Assembly (NCBI GenBank): GCA_009840135.1 | Contig: VXOH01000051.1 | Span: forward strand, 1 to 49,458 | From: Chloroflexota bacterium | GTDB lineage: Bacteria; Chloroflexota; Dehalococcoidia; Lucifugimonadales; UBA3495 | DNA length: 49,458 nt | Direction of reading: 5' to 3' | Shown: positions 39,512-48,357 of the stretch, one piece after another | Layout: every line of letters starts with the position of its first letter | How positions within the stretch are numbered: position 1 is the first letter of the stretch | Made by a program: the position numbers and the translations under genes | Notes under the pieces: generated by a model | The model's input: only the letters and a program-made list of their open reading frames with translations | Database searches by the model: none | What the model was told of the DNA's origin: nothing

Positions 39512-39743
39512 GTCGAACCACCGCGGGCTGGCGAATATCCTTCCCCGGCAGGCCTGTGGGTGAGCGGGTGCTCCACAAAAGTCTGCGCCTGTCCCGATAA
39601 TCGAGAGATTTTGCCGACTGCTCACCATTGGGAAGAAAAGATTTCGGAAATGGGTTACAATCACTCCGTTGTGTTGCCCATTGATTCTCAATCCCCGGCA
39701 GCGGTTGTTGTTCGAGCCTGAGCAATAGTTTTCTTGCACCGAT

Positions 39744-40949
39744 ATGGTTAGTGCTTCTCGATACTTAACCTACCAGGGAATACCGGTCTGGCGTCACGTC
39801 CAGGTAATCCAGTGGACCGCCCAGATTGTATCCGGCATTCTGGTGGTGGCGCTGGTGGCCTGGTTCTTCACCAACATGGCCAACGCCATCCAGGACCGCG
39901 ACATCCCCTACGGTTTCAGCTTCCTTGCCCGCGAGTACCAGACCCCCATAGGCGAGCACTTCATCCCCTACGAATCCTCGGATACTTTTCTCTACGCCAT
40001 CATAGTGGGCTTCACCAATACCGCCTTGGTTGCGGTCTTCGGTGTCGTGTTGGCCACCGCTCTGGGAATATTCATCGGCGTATCCCGCTTGTCAGGGAAC
40101 TGGATCGTTTCCAAGCTGGCCACCATCTATATTGAGTTCTTTCGCAACGTTCCCCTGTTGGTGCAGCTCTTCTTCTGGTTCTACATCGTGCTGGCCCTGC
40201 CTCCCATCCGAAAGGGGTACGTCGTTTTCGACTGGTTTTATCTGAGCAATCGTGGCTTCTCCATACCTTGGCCTCACGCCAGCAACCTGACCGTTGCCCT
40301 GATATGGTTGTCGCTCGCCCTGGCCGCCCTGCTAGCCGGGGTTCTGATCTATCGAAGGCAGTCCCGCAACGAAGAGCTAACCGGAAGATCCGGTTATCCC
40401 CTCATTTACGGCGCTGCAACGGCAATAACCCTGGGCGCTCTGACCTGGCTTGCCCTGAGCTTCGCCACCGGAGCCTCGCCCTTCTTCATTTCCGTTCCCG
40501 AACCCCACGGGCGGTTCGGCAACCTGGTGGGAGGCTTTACCGCTCGCGCCGGCCTGTTGGTTCTTCTGATTGGCCTGGTAATGTACACCGCCAGCTTCAT
40601 TGCCGAAATCGTGCGGGCCGGTATTCAGTCGGTGGGCCGAGGGCAAACCGAAGCATCCAGGGCGCTGGGGCTCTCTCCCATGAACACCCTGCGAAACATC
40701 ACCTTTCCCCAGGCCCTCAGGGTAATAATCCCTCCCCTGATCAGCCAGTTCCTCAACCTTACCAAGAACAGCAGCCTGGGCGGCGCCGTGGCCTACAGTG
40801 ACCTGACCAGCATCGCGGTGACCATGACTCAGACCGCGCCGGCCGTTTCAATTTTCATGCTGATTATGGCCTCCTACCTGGCAATGAGCCTTACCTGGTC
40901 GCTGATTGGCAATCTCTACAATCGGCACATCCAGTTCGGGGGAAGGTAG
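39744..40949 (+). CDS. aapQ: General L-amino-acid ABC transporter permease (AapQ type)
   Basis: This 401-residue membrane protein is long for a polar-amino-acid permease, as AapQ/BztB proteins are. GFTNTALVAVFGVVLATALGIFIGVSRLSGNWIVSKLATIYIEFFRNVPLLVQLFFWF is the conserved N-terminal half. GIQSVGRGQTEASRALGLSPMNTLRNITFPQALRVIIPPLISQFLNLTKNSSL is the EAA motif and C-terminal part. The extra segment (about 160-260) adds further membrane helices. No ribosome site is visible before the ATG. The next gene starts 3 bases after its stop. Confidence 0.9.
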   Translation: MVSASRYLTYQGIPVWRHVQVIQWTAQIVSGILVVALVAWFFTNMANAIQDRDIPYGFSFLAREYQTPIGEHFIPYESSDTFLYAIIVGFTNTALVAVFGVVLATALGIFIGVSRLSGNWIVSKLATIYIEFFRNVPLLVQLFFWFYIVLALPPIRKGYVVFDWFYLSNRGFSIPWPHASNLTVALIWLSLALAALLAGVLIYRRQSRNEELTGRSGYPLIYGAATAITLGALTWLALSFATGASPFFISVPEPHGRFGNLVGGFTARAGLLVLLIGLVMYTASFIAEIVRAGIQSVGRGQTEASRALGLSPMNTLRNITFPQALRVIIPPLISQFLNLTKNSSLGGAVAYSDLTSIAVTMTQTAPAVSIFMLIMASYLAMSLTWSLIGNLYNRHIQFGGR

Positions 40950-40952
40950 CGC

Positions 40953-42200
40953 ATGGCCTCCCCTTCTACCCATTCACCCGAATCCATGCTGCCGCCCCGA
41001 TCCGAGGTGGGCGTAATCGGATGGCTTCATGCCAACCTTTTCAGCAGCCCATTCAATACGGTTCTCACCCTGATATCGGGCGTTTTGCTGGCCTTGGGCC
41101 TCTGGTTTGGCTTGAAATGGATCATCCTGATCGCCGACTGGACGGTAATATCCGAACTGGGCGGAAGGTTCCTGCTGGGACGCTACAACACCGAGGCAGC
41201 GTGTAACGGCCAGAACTGCTTCTGGCGTCCCCAAGCCGCGCTGATAATGGTAAGTGTGCTGCTCGGCGCCGCCTGGGGGCTGCGCGGCAACCGGGTGGCC
41301 CGCACCGTGGCCTGGCTGGTGGCCGGGGTGTCTGCCGCCTTCGCCTTCCTGCCCTACAGCCTGGAAACCATGGGCCTGGACGTACGTATCCTGCTGCTCC
41401 TGAACCTGCCGGCGGTGCCTTTGGGCTGGGCGCTGGCCCGCTATACCCCCCTGGGAACCGGCTCCCGGGTAACCATGCTGGGCGTGGCCATTTTCTTCCT
41501 TACCCTGGTACTGCTCAGGGGTCTCCCCTGGCTTCCCTTCCTGCAGCCCGTTTCCGTGGTTTACTGGGGCGGCCTTTCCTTGAACCTCATCCTGGCCGTA
41601 GGCGGCATTACTCTCAGCCTTCCCATCGGAATCGCCCTCGCCCTGGGTAGGCGCAGCAACCTGCCGGTGGTAAAAGTTCTCTGCGTGTTCTTCATCGAGG
41701 TGTTCCGCGGGGTGCCGTTGATAACCCTGCTCTTCATGTCGCAGACCCTGGTTCCCCTGGCTTTTCCTGAAGACATGCCTCAGAACTCGCTGTTCCGCGC
41801 TGCCGTGGTAATAACCATGTTCAGCTCCGCCTACATGGCTGAGAACATCCGGGGAGGCCTGCAGGCCCTGCACCCCGGGCAGGCCGAAGCGGCCCGCGCC
41901 CTGGGCCTGCCCGGCTGGCAAACCACCCTTCTCATCTCCCTGCCCCAGGCCATCAGAAACGTGATACCGGCCATCGTGGGCCAGTTTATTGGCCTGTTCA
42001 AGGACACCAGCCTGGTCTACATCATCGGCATGCTGGATGTGGTAGCCATTGGCCGCTCCTTCATCCAGAGCAACCCTGAATTTCTGCCCAACGCCCGGGA
42101 ACTGTTTGTTTTCCTGGCCGCCGTATTCTGGGTTTTCACCTACGGAATGTCCTACATCAGCGGCAAGGTGGAAGAACACCTGGGCGTGGGGCGCAGGTAA
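40953..42200 (+). CDS. aapM: General L-amino-acid ABC transporter permease (AapM type)
   Basis: The 415-residue membrane protein has an N-terminal half with about six helices followed by the permease core: GGLSLNLILAVGGITLSLPIGIALALGRRSNLPVVKVLCVFFIEVFRGVPLITLLF and the EAA motif GLQALHPGQAEAARALGLPGWQTTLLISLPQAIRNVIPAIVGQF. SLVYIIGMLDVVAIGRSF near the end is typical of AapM. It forms the channel with AapQ. GGAAGG precedes the ATG, inside the end of aapQ. A GC-rich hairpin (about 42230-42250, GGGAGCGCGG/CCGCGCCCC) follows it, before the interrupting pseudogene. Confidence 0.9.
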   Translation: MASPSTHSPESMLPPRSEVGVIGWLHANLFSSPFNTVLTLISGVLLALGLWFGLKWIILIADWTVISELGGRFLLGRYNTEAACNGQNCFWRPQAALIMVSVLLGAAWGLRGNRVARTVAWLVAGVSAAFAFLPYSLETMGLDVRILLLLNLPAVPLGWALARYTPLGTGSRVTMLGVAIFFLTLVLLRGLPWLPFLQPVSVVYWGGLSLNLILAVGGITLSLPIGIALALGRRSNLPVVKVLCVFFIEVFRGVPLITLLFMSQTLVPLAFPEDMPQNSLFRAAVVITMFSSAYMAENIRGGLQALHPGQAEAARALGLPGWQTTLLISLPQAIRNVIPAIVGQFIGLFKDTSLVYIIGMLDVVAIGRSFIQSNPEFLPNARELFVFLAAVFWVFTYGMSYISGKVEEHLGVGRR

Positions 42201-42372
42201 AGCCGCGGGCTCTGGCTCAAGGCTTCAGGGAGCGCGGAGCCGCGCCCCTGCTGTTCACTCTCGGCGCCACGAGGGCTGTGCCCTTGCTCCTGGAATTTGG
42301 CACGTGCGGCTGAAGGCCGGATTGGGTATAATTGGTTGGACTCTCACTGGGTATTGGGGCCTCTTTTCTGCA

Positions 42373-43055
42373 ATGACCACTATCAATACCATAGAAGACT
42401 TGATCCGGCTGCTGGATGAAAATCCCGAGTGGGTGGAGGCCTTGCGCGCCCGGCTCCTCACCAGGGAGCTCGTGGAAATGCCCCAGACGCTGGCCAGGTT
42501 TGTCGAGACTACCAACCGCCGATGCGACGCCCTGGAAAATTGAATGGACGGGCGGAGACAGACATGGCGGAGTTAAAGGCCGACAACGTGAACATAAAGG
42601 TCGTGCTTCAGGGAATCCGTGACGACCTTAGGTACTTGAAGGCAGGCCACGCCAGGAACGCCGCAGTTACCGACGCCTATAACCTGGCGCAGGACATGGG
42701 GCTGCGGTACGTGAGCATTATGGACCGGGCAGAGCTGGGAAGCCTGCTGGACGCCAACGATACCTCCGACCTGGCCTCGGGAGATTTGCGCAGTTTCCGT
42801 CGAGCCGACCTGATTATCCGGGCTGTGGATGGGGAAGGCCAACCCTGCTACATCGCTGCGGAAATTTCCTTTACGGTCAATGGCAGGGATACCAGCCGCG
42901 CCATTCGTAACGCGGGACTGCTTAACCGGTTTACCAACTCCCCCGCCTTCCCCGCCGTGGCAGGGGTACACTTGGATGAACGGGTGAGGAGCCTTGCGGA
43001 CTCGGGAGAGGTCTTCTTCTACCAGTTGGAGCCGGAATTGCTGGAAGTGGAATAG
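42373..43055 (+). pseudogene. Frameshifted nuclease-like protein gene (DUF3782/PD-(D/E)XK-like layout)
   Basis: Two pieces form one product. 42373-42543 encodes 56 residues (MTTINTIEDLIRLLDENPEW ... NRRCDALEN, then TGA). The next frame, entered near 42540, continues NGRAETDMAELKADNVNIK ... SFRRADLIIRAVDGEGQPCYIAAEISFTVNGRDTSRAIRNAGLLNRFT ... VFFYQLEPELLEVE to a stop at 43055. One missing base in GGAAAATTGA explains the break. The whole would be a helical head, a coiled coil and an alpha/beta nuclease-like domain (ADLI ... AEISF). TATAAT at 42326 gives it its own promoter. It splits the amino-acid transporter operon. Confidence 0.75.
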
Positions 43056-43195
43056 GAAAGCTCAGGAGCCCCTGAGCGATCATGCAAGACCTTCAAGGCA
43101 GGTTACAAGGTCAGGTAAATGTGACTCCCGGATCTATCTGAGGCCGGCGCGTTTAGTTCTGGCGGTTGCTCCCGGCTTAACTCTTGGAGGTTCCC

Positions 43196-43963
43196 ATGGC
43201 AACAGAGGAAAGCACCCTTGCAAACCAGGATGTAGAAGACATCATAATTTGCCGTGACGTGCATAAGTGGTACGGCAACTTCCACGCCCTCAAAGGCATC
43301 TCAACTACCGTCAGGCCCGGGGAAGTGGTAGTGATCCTGGGGCCTTCCGGCTCAGGGAAGTCCACCTTCATACGCACCATCAACCGCCTGGAACAGCACC
43401 AGCGGGGCGATATCATCGTTGACGGCATCGAACTCAGCGGCGATGTCCGCAACATTGACGCCATACGCCGTGAGGTGGGTATGGTTTTCCAGTCCTTCAA
43501 CCTCTTCCCCCACCTGAACGTCATGCAGAACATTACCCTCGCCCCTGTCAAGGTGCGCCACTGGTCCAGGGGGCAGGCTGAGGAGGTCGCATCAGAACTG
43601 CTGAACCGGGTGGGCATACCGGAGCAGGCCTACAAGTTTCCTTCCGAGCTCTCCGGCGGTCAGCAGCAGCGGGTCGCCATTGCCCGCGCCCTGGCCATGC
43701 AACCCAAGATTATGCTCTTCGACGAGCCCACGTCCGCCCTGGACCCCGAAATGATCAAGGAAGTGCTGGACGTTATGCGGGAACTGGCCAGCACCGGCAT
43801 GACCATGTTGACGGTTAGCCACGAAATCGGCTTCGCCCGGGAAGTGGCGGACCGCGTCATAATGATGGACGAGGGCAGGATAGTCGAGGAAGCCGAACCT
43901 GACGAATTCTTCACCAACCCGAAAAACGAGCGGGCGCAATTGTTCCTGTCCCAGATACTTTAA
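43196..43963 (+). CDS. aapP: Amino-acid ABC transporter ATP-binding protein (AapP type)
   Basis: The 255-residue ATPase has Walker [10 protein letters not shown], signature [17 protein letters not shown], Walker [17 protein letters not shown] and switch histidine in [29 protein letters not shown], typical of polar-amino-acid importers. It powers AapQM. GGAGG 7 bases before the ATG at 43196 excludes the TTG four codons upstream. It lies about 1 kb downstream of aapM because of the intervening pseudogene, with no close promoter seen in the 140-base gap. Confidence 0.92.
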   Translation: MATEESTLANQDVEDIIICRDVHKWYGNFHALKGISTTVRPGEVVVILGPSGSGKSTFIRTINRLEQHQRGDIIVDGIELSGDVRNIDAIRREVGMVFQSFNLFPHLNVMQNITLAPVKVRHWSRGQAEEVASELLNRVGIPEQAYKFPSELSGGQQQRVAIARALAMQPKIMLFDEPTSALDPEMIKEVLDVMRELASTGMTMLTVSHEIGFAREVADRVIMMDEGRIVEEAEPDEFFTNPKNERAQLFLSQIL

Positions 43964-44157
43964 AGACCATCTCAAAAGTCCCCTCTTCCGCCGTGGCGGA
44001 TTAGGGTGAGGGCGAACAGGCAGGATGGACAGCCAATTGGAACTGCCAACACAGGTTTTGCAATAGTTTCTTAGAGGCTGGGCCAGGGCCCCATTTCACT
44101 ATGGAACCCCTCCCCGTTCATCCGTAGCCGGCCGGGTAAATCGCATCGCGCTTGGGC

Positions 44158-44163
44158 TATACT
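44158..44163 (+). promoter_or_regulatory. -10 box placed 6 bases before a start codon (leaderless)
   Basis: TATACT is followed by TTACCC and the ATG at 44170. No ribosome site is present, so transcription would begin at or next to the ATG, as at 16510. Confidence 0.55.
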
Positions 44164-44169
44164 TTACCC

Positions 44170-46089
44170 ATGCGCCTTTTCTCCCCCAGTTCTGTAATCG
44201 CGTTGCTGGCTGTTGTCGCAGCTTTTGGCGCCTTGCTCGTGTTCTCCAGGATTGTGCTGCCTCTCCTCCCGGCCGATCTCGAACCGGAAGCCCAGTCTCC
44301 TGCAGGTTTCACCCGACCGCCTGCCGAATCTCCTTCATCGCTTCTCTTCGACCCAGTACCGCCTGCGGCAGACTCCGGGCGGTCCCCGACCCTTGTGCCC
44401 CTGCCTCCCACATCACAGACTGACCCCCTGCAGGTTACCCTCGACTTCTTATCGCTGCGAAACGCCCCAAGCCTGGAGCGAAGCAACCCCTCTGCTGCCA
44501 CGGCTATATCGAGCATCCCCTGGGTGTCTGATGGCATTACCAGGGAAGAGATAGACACCGCAGAAACCATAGTCTATTTGGCCGCAACCGAAGACAAGCT
44601 ATTCGATGAACTGGTGGGCAAAGCGTGGTTGAACGAAGCAGAAATCAAGGAGCTGGAAAAAATTGTACTTGGCCTTGAGGTAATCGCCGCGGCAGACTCG
44701 GGGGAGGCGCGGGCCCTGGCCGCCATGCCCTTCCTGGAAACCCTTCAACCGGCGGACGCCCTGGCAGTGGAGTCTCTGGCAAACCTGGCCTACTTCGAGC
44801 CCTCCTCATACCAGCAAGTGATGGCCCATCCCGTAGTACGGGACGGGATAAACGACGCGGAAGCCAGGCTGGTCGGCCTGTTGTTCGAAACTGTTCCTGG
44901 CCATCCCGACCTCCTGGCAAAGCTGCTGGATCCCGGCTCCACCTTCGCCGAAGAACGAACCATTCGCTTGCCGCTGGCCGGGGAGGTGGTCCTGGCAATT
45001 TACCGGACCCGGCCGGGGACTCCCCGCAGCATGGACCTGCTGGAGAATGCCGTCAGAACCACCGAAGCATTCATGGGCGAGCCACTGCCCACCCGTTACG
45101 TCGCCCTGTTGTTCGAGGATGCCGTGCCGGCCATTTTCGGAGGGGCCAACAGCGGGACGCACATGATCATTCTGCCGGACTATGACGTTGACGATGGCAG
45201 CTACGAATCATCCCAGGCAGGGCATGTTATTGCCCATGAAGTCGCCCACTACTATTGGCATGGCGGCGAGGACTGGCTGGATGAAGGGGCCGCCGAATTC
45301 ACCGCAACTTTGGTGGAGCACCTTCGCCTGGGCCATCCCCTGGCTGCCGTCAATTATCCCTGTGCTTCAGACCATACCGTCCGGTACCTTGAAACCATGT
45401 CCATACCGGAATCCCATCCAACCTACGTTTGCAACTACGCCGTAGGCGAAAGACTCTTCCTGGACCTCTACAGAAACATGGATGAGAAAGAGTTTCGGAA
45501 GGGGTTCCGGAACCTGTACCGCCGGCTGAAAGCGAACAAATCTGGTCCCACGGGAAGAGCAGGCATGCCCGAGCTACGAGCAACCCTTCTCGGCGGCGCC
45601 AATACCCTGTCGGAGGTTTCGCGACAAGAGGCGGAAAACGTCATCGGAAGATGGTACGAGGGGAATGAGGCCGGCACCGCCGTTTACATTGATACCCGCC
45701 CCGATACCCGTCCAGTAGTAGCCGAATTGCCTACAGTTTACGGTTGGATAGACCGCGCTTATATTTCCCTGAGCGAGGGCGGCCCCCCTTCTAAGACCTT
45801 TTCCGTCTCCGAACTGGACGACTGGGCCTGGCTCACCCTGGAATACTCCCACGACTACGCGGGACCACCCCGGGAGTTGACCTTCCAGGTGGTGGAGTAC
45901 TTTGAAGACGGGTTCCCCTATCGTCGGAGTACCCTAACCATCCAGGCGGAACGCCGGTATTCCGGCGGCGTGCAGTGGCTGTCCGTGGGGCCCGGCCCCG
46001 AACAGGAGTGGGCCCAGGGCCGGCACTGGGTTTATGTTTATCACGAGGGACGCAAGGTGGCAGAGGTCGCCTTTGAGGTAACGCCGTAG
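44170..46089 (+). CDS. Exported HExxH metallopeptidase-like protein
   Basis: The 639-residue protein has a hydrophobic N-terminal segment (about residues 6-31, SSVIALLAVVAAFGALLVFSRIVLPLL) serving as signal anchor, then a Pro/Ser-rich linker to about residue 90. HEVAHYYW at 356-363 gives the zinc-binding HExxH with catalytic Glu, and WLDEGAAEF (about 369-377) the downstream Glu ligand, similar to the MA-clan 'WLxEGxA' arrangement. Flanking regions are not recognised. It probably cleaves proteins or peptides outside the membrane. The start is ATG 44170, not the TTG 18 bases upstream, since a -10 box overlaps the interval. Confidence 0.78.
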   Translation: MRLFSPSSVIALLAVVAAFGALLVFSRIVLPLLPADLEPEAQSPAGFTRPPAESPSSLLFDPVPPAADSGRSPTLVPLPPTSQTDPLQVTLDFLSLRNAPSLERSNPSAATAISSIPWVSDGITREEIDTAETIVYLAATEDKLFDELVGKAWLNEAEIKELEKIVLGLEVIAAADSGEARALAAMPFLETLQPADALAVESLANLAYFEPSSYQQVMAHPVVRDGINDAEARLVGLLFETVPGHPDLLAKLLDPGSTFAEERTIRLPLAGEVVLAIYRTRPGTPRSMDLLENAVRTTEAFMGEPLPTRYVALLFEDAVPAIFGGANSGTHMIILPDYDVDDGSYESSQAGHVIAHEVAHYYWHGGEDWLDEGAAEFTATLVEHLRLGHPLAAVNYPCASDHTVRYLETMSIPESHPTYVCNYAVGERLFLDLYRNMDEKEFRKGFRNLYRRLKANKSGPTGRAGMPELRATLLGGANTLSEVSRQEAENVIGRWYEGNEAGTAVYIDTRPDTRPVVAELPTVYGWIDRAYISLSEGGPPSKTFSVSELDDWAWLTLEYSHDYAGPPRELTFQVVEYFEDGFPYRRSTLTIQAERRYSGGVQWLSVGPGPEQEWAQGRHWVYVYHEGRKVAEVAFEVTP

Positions 46090-46127
46090 CCGAGATGGCC
46101 GGATAGCGCTGCCCGGAGTTTAAACTC

Positions 46128-46685
46128 ATGCAATTGGAGACACCCCGACTTTTGATGCGGGAATTTGTGGAGTCGGATTGGCCGGCGGTCCTGGCATACC
46201 AGCGGGATCCTCGATACCTCCGCTATTACCCCTGGTATGACCGGACGGAAGCCGATGCCCGGGCCTTCGTTGGGCGCTTCCTGGAGTGGCAAGAGGAGAT
46301 GCCGCGCCGGAGATTTCAGCTGGCCCTGGCGCTGAAGAGCGACAACACCCTGATTGGCAACTGCGGCATCCGCCGTAAATGCGGAAACGAATGGGAAGCC
46401 GACCTGGGCTATGAACTGAGCTCCCAACATTGGGGCAACGGCTATGCCACCGAGGCGGCCGCGGCCCTGGTTGCTTTCGGCTACCGGCAACTGGGGCTGG
46501 AGCGAATCTCCTCCTGGTGCATCGCCGACAATTCCGCTTCCTCACGGGTGCTGGAACGGCTGGGATTCCGCCAGGAAGGCCGGTTGCGCCGCAACGAGTT
46601 TTTCAAGGGTCGCTGGTGGGATACCCTGTTGTACGCCCTGCTGCGGGATGAATGGGAAAACGACGCAGCAAATCCGGACCGGTAA
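46128..46685 (+). CDS. GNAT-family N-acetyltransferase (RimJ/RimL type)
   Basis: This 185-residue acetyltransferase opens LETPRLLMREFVESDWPAVLAYQRDPRYLRY, has the acetyl-CoA loop QHWGNGYATEAAAALVAFGYRQLGLERI, and ends ADNSASSRVLERLGFRQEGRLRRNEFFKGRWWDTLLYALLRDEW. All three are diagnostic of the RimJ/RimL group, which acetylates N-terminal amines of ribosomal proteins or small amines. The actual target is unknown. It follows the metallopeptidase gene by 38 bases and may be co-transcribed. Confidence 0.88.
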   Translation: MQLETPRLLMREFVESDWPAVLAYQRDPRYLRYYPWYDRTEADARAFVGRFLEWQEEMPRRRFQLALALKSDNTLIGNCGIRRKCGNEWEADLGYELSSQHWGNGYATEAAAALVAFGYRQLGLERISSWCIADNSASSRVLERLGFRQEGRLRRNEFFKGRWWDTLLYALLRDEWENDAANPDR

Positions 46686-46717
46686 TCCCAGCTTCCCGGC
46701 CGCCGGATAGCCTGCGG

Positions 46718-47632
46718 TCAGAACAACGCTATCGGGTTCACCGGCGAGCCGGTGCCGCCCACCACCCGCAGCGGATTCACCGTCAGCATGAACTCGTAGC
46801 GGCCCTCTTCCGCGCAGGCTTCGGCCAGCGGTTCCAGCAGCGCGTTGTCCAGCAGGCCTATGCCGTAGGCGAAAATGGCGCCGTGGACGCTCCAGGGCAG
46901 ATCGTAACCGTTGGGCATGAAGTCCATCATGTCCCAGACCAGCAGGCAACAGTCCGATTCTCTGAGAAACTTCAGGCAGGAAGCGTGGAGACCGGCGCGT
47001 CCGGAGGGGTCGCCGCCCCAGATGGGGTTGACCTCGTCCCACTTTCCCCGACCGCCGTACACCACCAGGGCATCCCCGGGCTCCAGGGTGATTCCCTCGG
47101 CCCGCGCTATGTCCTCCAGTTCCCAGCCGTGGATTGGCTTATCGTGGGTTACGAATGGTTCCCCCCGGTGCCTGGGTACATCAAGCAGTACGCCCCTGGT
47201 GATGATGCCCTCCTTCCAGTGCTCCACGGACCCCCAGGTAGCCCCGTCGTAGGTGATCACATCCTCCGGCCGACGTCCGTTCCACATTCCGTTCTCGTCC
47301 CAAACGTGGCACAGGGCGTCCAGGTGAGTGTTGGCCTGCCCGTGGTAGGAAACGCCATAGTAATCGACGGCGGAACCTCCCCCCGGCTCCCGGGGATTGC
47401 GCTTCATAAAGTGTTGGGCCGGATTGGGGTTGTTGGCCGCCGGCGTCTTGGGATACACCCGGCTGAGAGAAACTGCTCGCCCCGTTTGTACCAGGCGAGC
47501 GGCGGCCACCCGCTTCTCCGCCGTAACCATGTTCATGGCGCCCATCTGGTCGTCGTCGCCCCATCTTCCCCAGTTGCGGTCATCCTTCAGGTAGCCCAGA
47601 ACTTCTTCCTTGCTGGGTACGTGGCGTTCCAT
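46718..47632 (-). CDS. Cyclase-family (kynurenine-formamidase-like) metal hydrolase
   Basis: The 304-residue protein shows GVSYHGQANTHLDALCHVW, the HxxTHxDxxxH zinc motif of the PF04199 cyclase family. LEPGDALVVYGGRGKWDEVNPIWGGDPSGRAGLHASCLKFLRESDCCLLVWDMMD is also typical of its C-terminal half. Relatives hydrolyse N-formylkynurenine, isatin or cyclic amides and esters. AGGAGA lies 6 bases before the ATG. It stands alone between unrelated genes. Confidence 0.87.
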   Translation of the reverse strand: MERHVPSKEEVLGYLKDDRNWGRWGDDDQMGAMNMVTAEKRVAAARLVQTGRAVSLSRVYPKTPAANNPNPAQHFMKRNPREPGGGSAVDYYGVSYHGQANTHLDALCHVWDENGMWNGRRPEDVITYDGATWGSVEHWKEGIITRGVLLDVPRHRGEPFVTHDKPIHGWELEDIARAEGITLEPGDALVVYGGRGKWDEVNPIWGGDPSGRAGLHASCLKFLRESDCCLLVWDMMDFMPNGYDLPWSVHGAIFAYGIGLLDNALLEPLAEACAEEGRYEFMLTVNPLRVVGGTGSPVNPIALF

Positions 47633-47811
47633 AAGACTTCTCCTGTCCGATTACATTCTCAGGTATCCATTCTAGCATTACTTACCCAACTCAATGGCTG
47701 TTTGCCAATGTCCGGGGCTGTCCGGGGCTGCGTACCTGTTAACATAGACTGGCCGGGTAGTTGGTGCTACCATTCCACCTGTCACGGAGGGCCATGTAGC
47801 GATGACCATAC

Positions 47812-47817
47812 GGTATA
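47812..47817 (+). promoter_or_regulatory. -10 box of the hicBA pair
   Basis: TATAAT within CGGTATAATCC, 44 bases before the antitoxin ATG. The sequence AGGATAAAT and GTGAG lie between. No -35 of good quality is seen. Confidence 0.5.
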
Positions 47818-47861
47818 ATCCGGCAGGGTATCAAGGATAAATCAGCCTTCAGTGAGAAAAA

Positions 47862-48083
47862 ATGCCTAGGCAATTGACAGCCATAATTGGGCGAGAAGGT
47901 GATGGCTACGTGGCTCTATGCCCGGAACTGGACCTTGCCAGCCAGGGTGACTCCGTTTCGGAGGCTCGGGACAACCTGAAGGAGGCCTTGGAGCTCTTCT
48001 TCGAGACGGCATCCGCCGCCGAAATCGAGGACCGGCTGCACAACGAGGTCTACGTGACTCAGGTTGAGGTGGCTGCTGGCTAG
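47862..48083 (+). CDS. hicB: HicB-family antitoxin
   Basis: This 73-residue protein begins MPRQLTAIIGREGDGYVALCPELDLASQGDSVSEARDNLKEALELFFETAS, the HicB partial RNase H-like fold. It has no separate C-terminal DNA-binding domain, as in the short chloroflexotal and cyanobacterial HicBs. It would neutralise the toxin encoded just downstream, whose start overlaps its last codons. The order hicB-hicA is the reverse of the E. coli pair. Confidence 0.87.
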   Translation: MPRQLTAIIGREGDGYVALCPELDLASQGDSVSEARDNLKEALELFFETASAAEIEDRLHNEVYVTQVEVAAG

Positions 48084-48293
48084 GCTGCGTACACTGTCGG
48101 GTCGTGAAGTCTGCGAAATCCTGGCGGGTCAAGGATTTACCCAAGTACGGAGACGAGGCAGCCACATTGTTATGCAGCAGTCCATACCAGGCGGCACCAG
48201 AACAGTGCCCGTTCCGGACCACCGAGAATTACGGATGGCACACTGCTTTCAATAATCAGGCAGTCAGAGCTGCCCAGGGCACTGTTCGAATAA
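48064..48293 (+). pseudogene. hicA: hicA toxin gene with a frameshift near its 3' end
   Basis: From a TTG at 48064 the frame gives RLRTLSGREVCEILAGQGFTQVRRRGSHIVMQQSIPGG...VPVPDHRELR, the HicA double-stranded-RNA-binding fold with the catalytic His in GSHIVMQ. Near 48240 the frame runs out as MAHCFQ and a stop at 48255. In the next frame the expected HicA tail follows: GTLLSIIRQSELPRALFE to a stop at 48293. A single missing base at about 48237 explains this. The shortened form keeps the catalytic part, so it may be an active but altered toxin, or inactive. Confidence 0.75.
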
Positions 48294-48357
48294 TGCAGCA
48301 GGCCAAAGCCCAATAAGGATTGACCCCATTTAACCAATCTTAAGGAGCGAAAAGATT

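Noticed and set aside
40974-42179. A 401-codon open frame antisense to aapM
   Set aside because: It mirrors a permease with a good EAA motif. The antisense product is Gln/Gly/His-rich low-complexity sequence with no recognisable domain.
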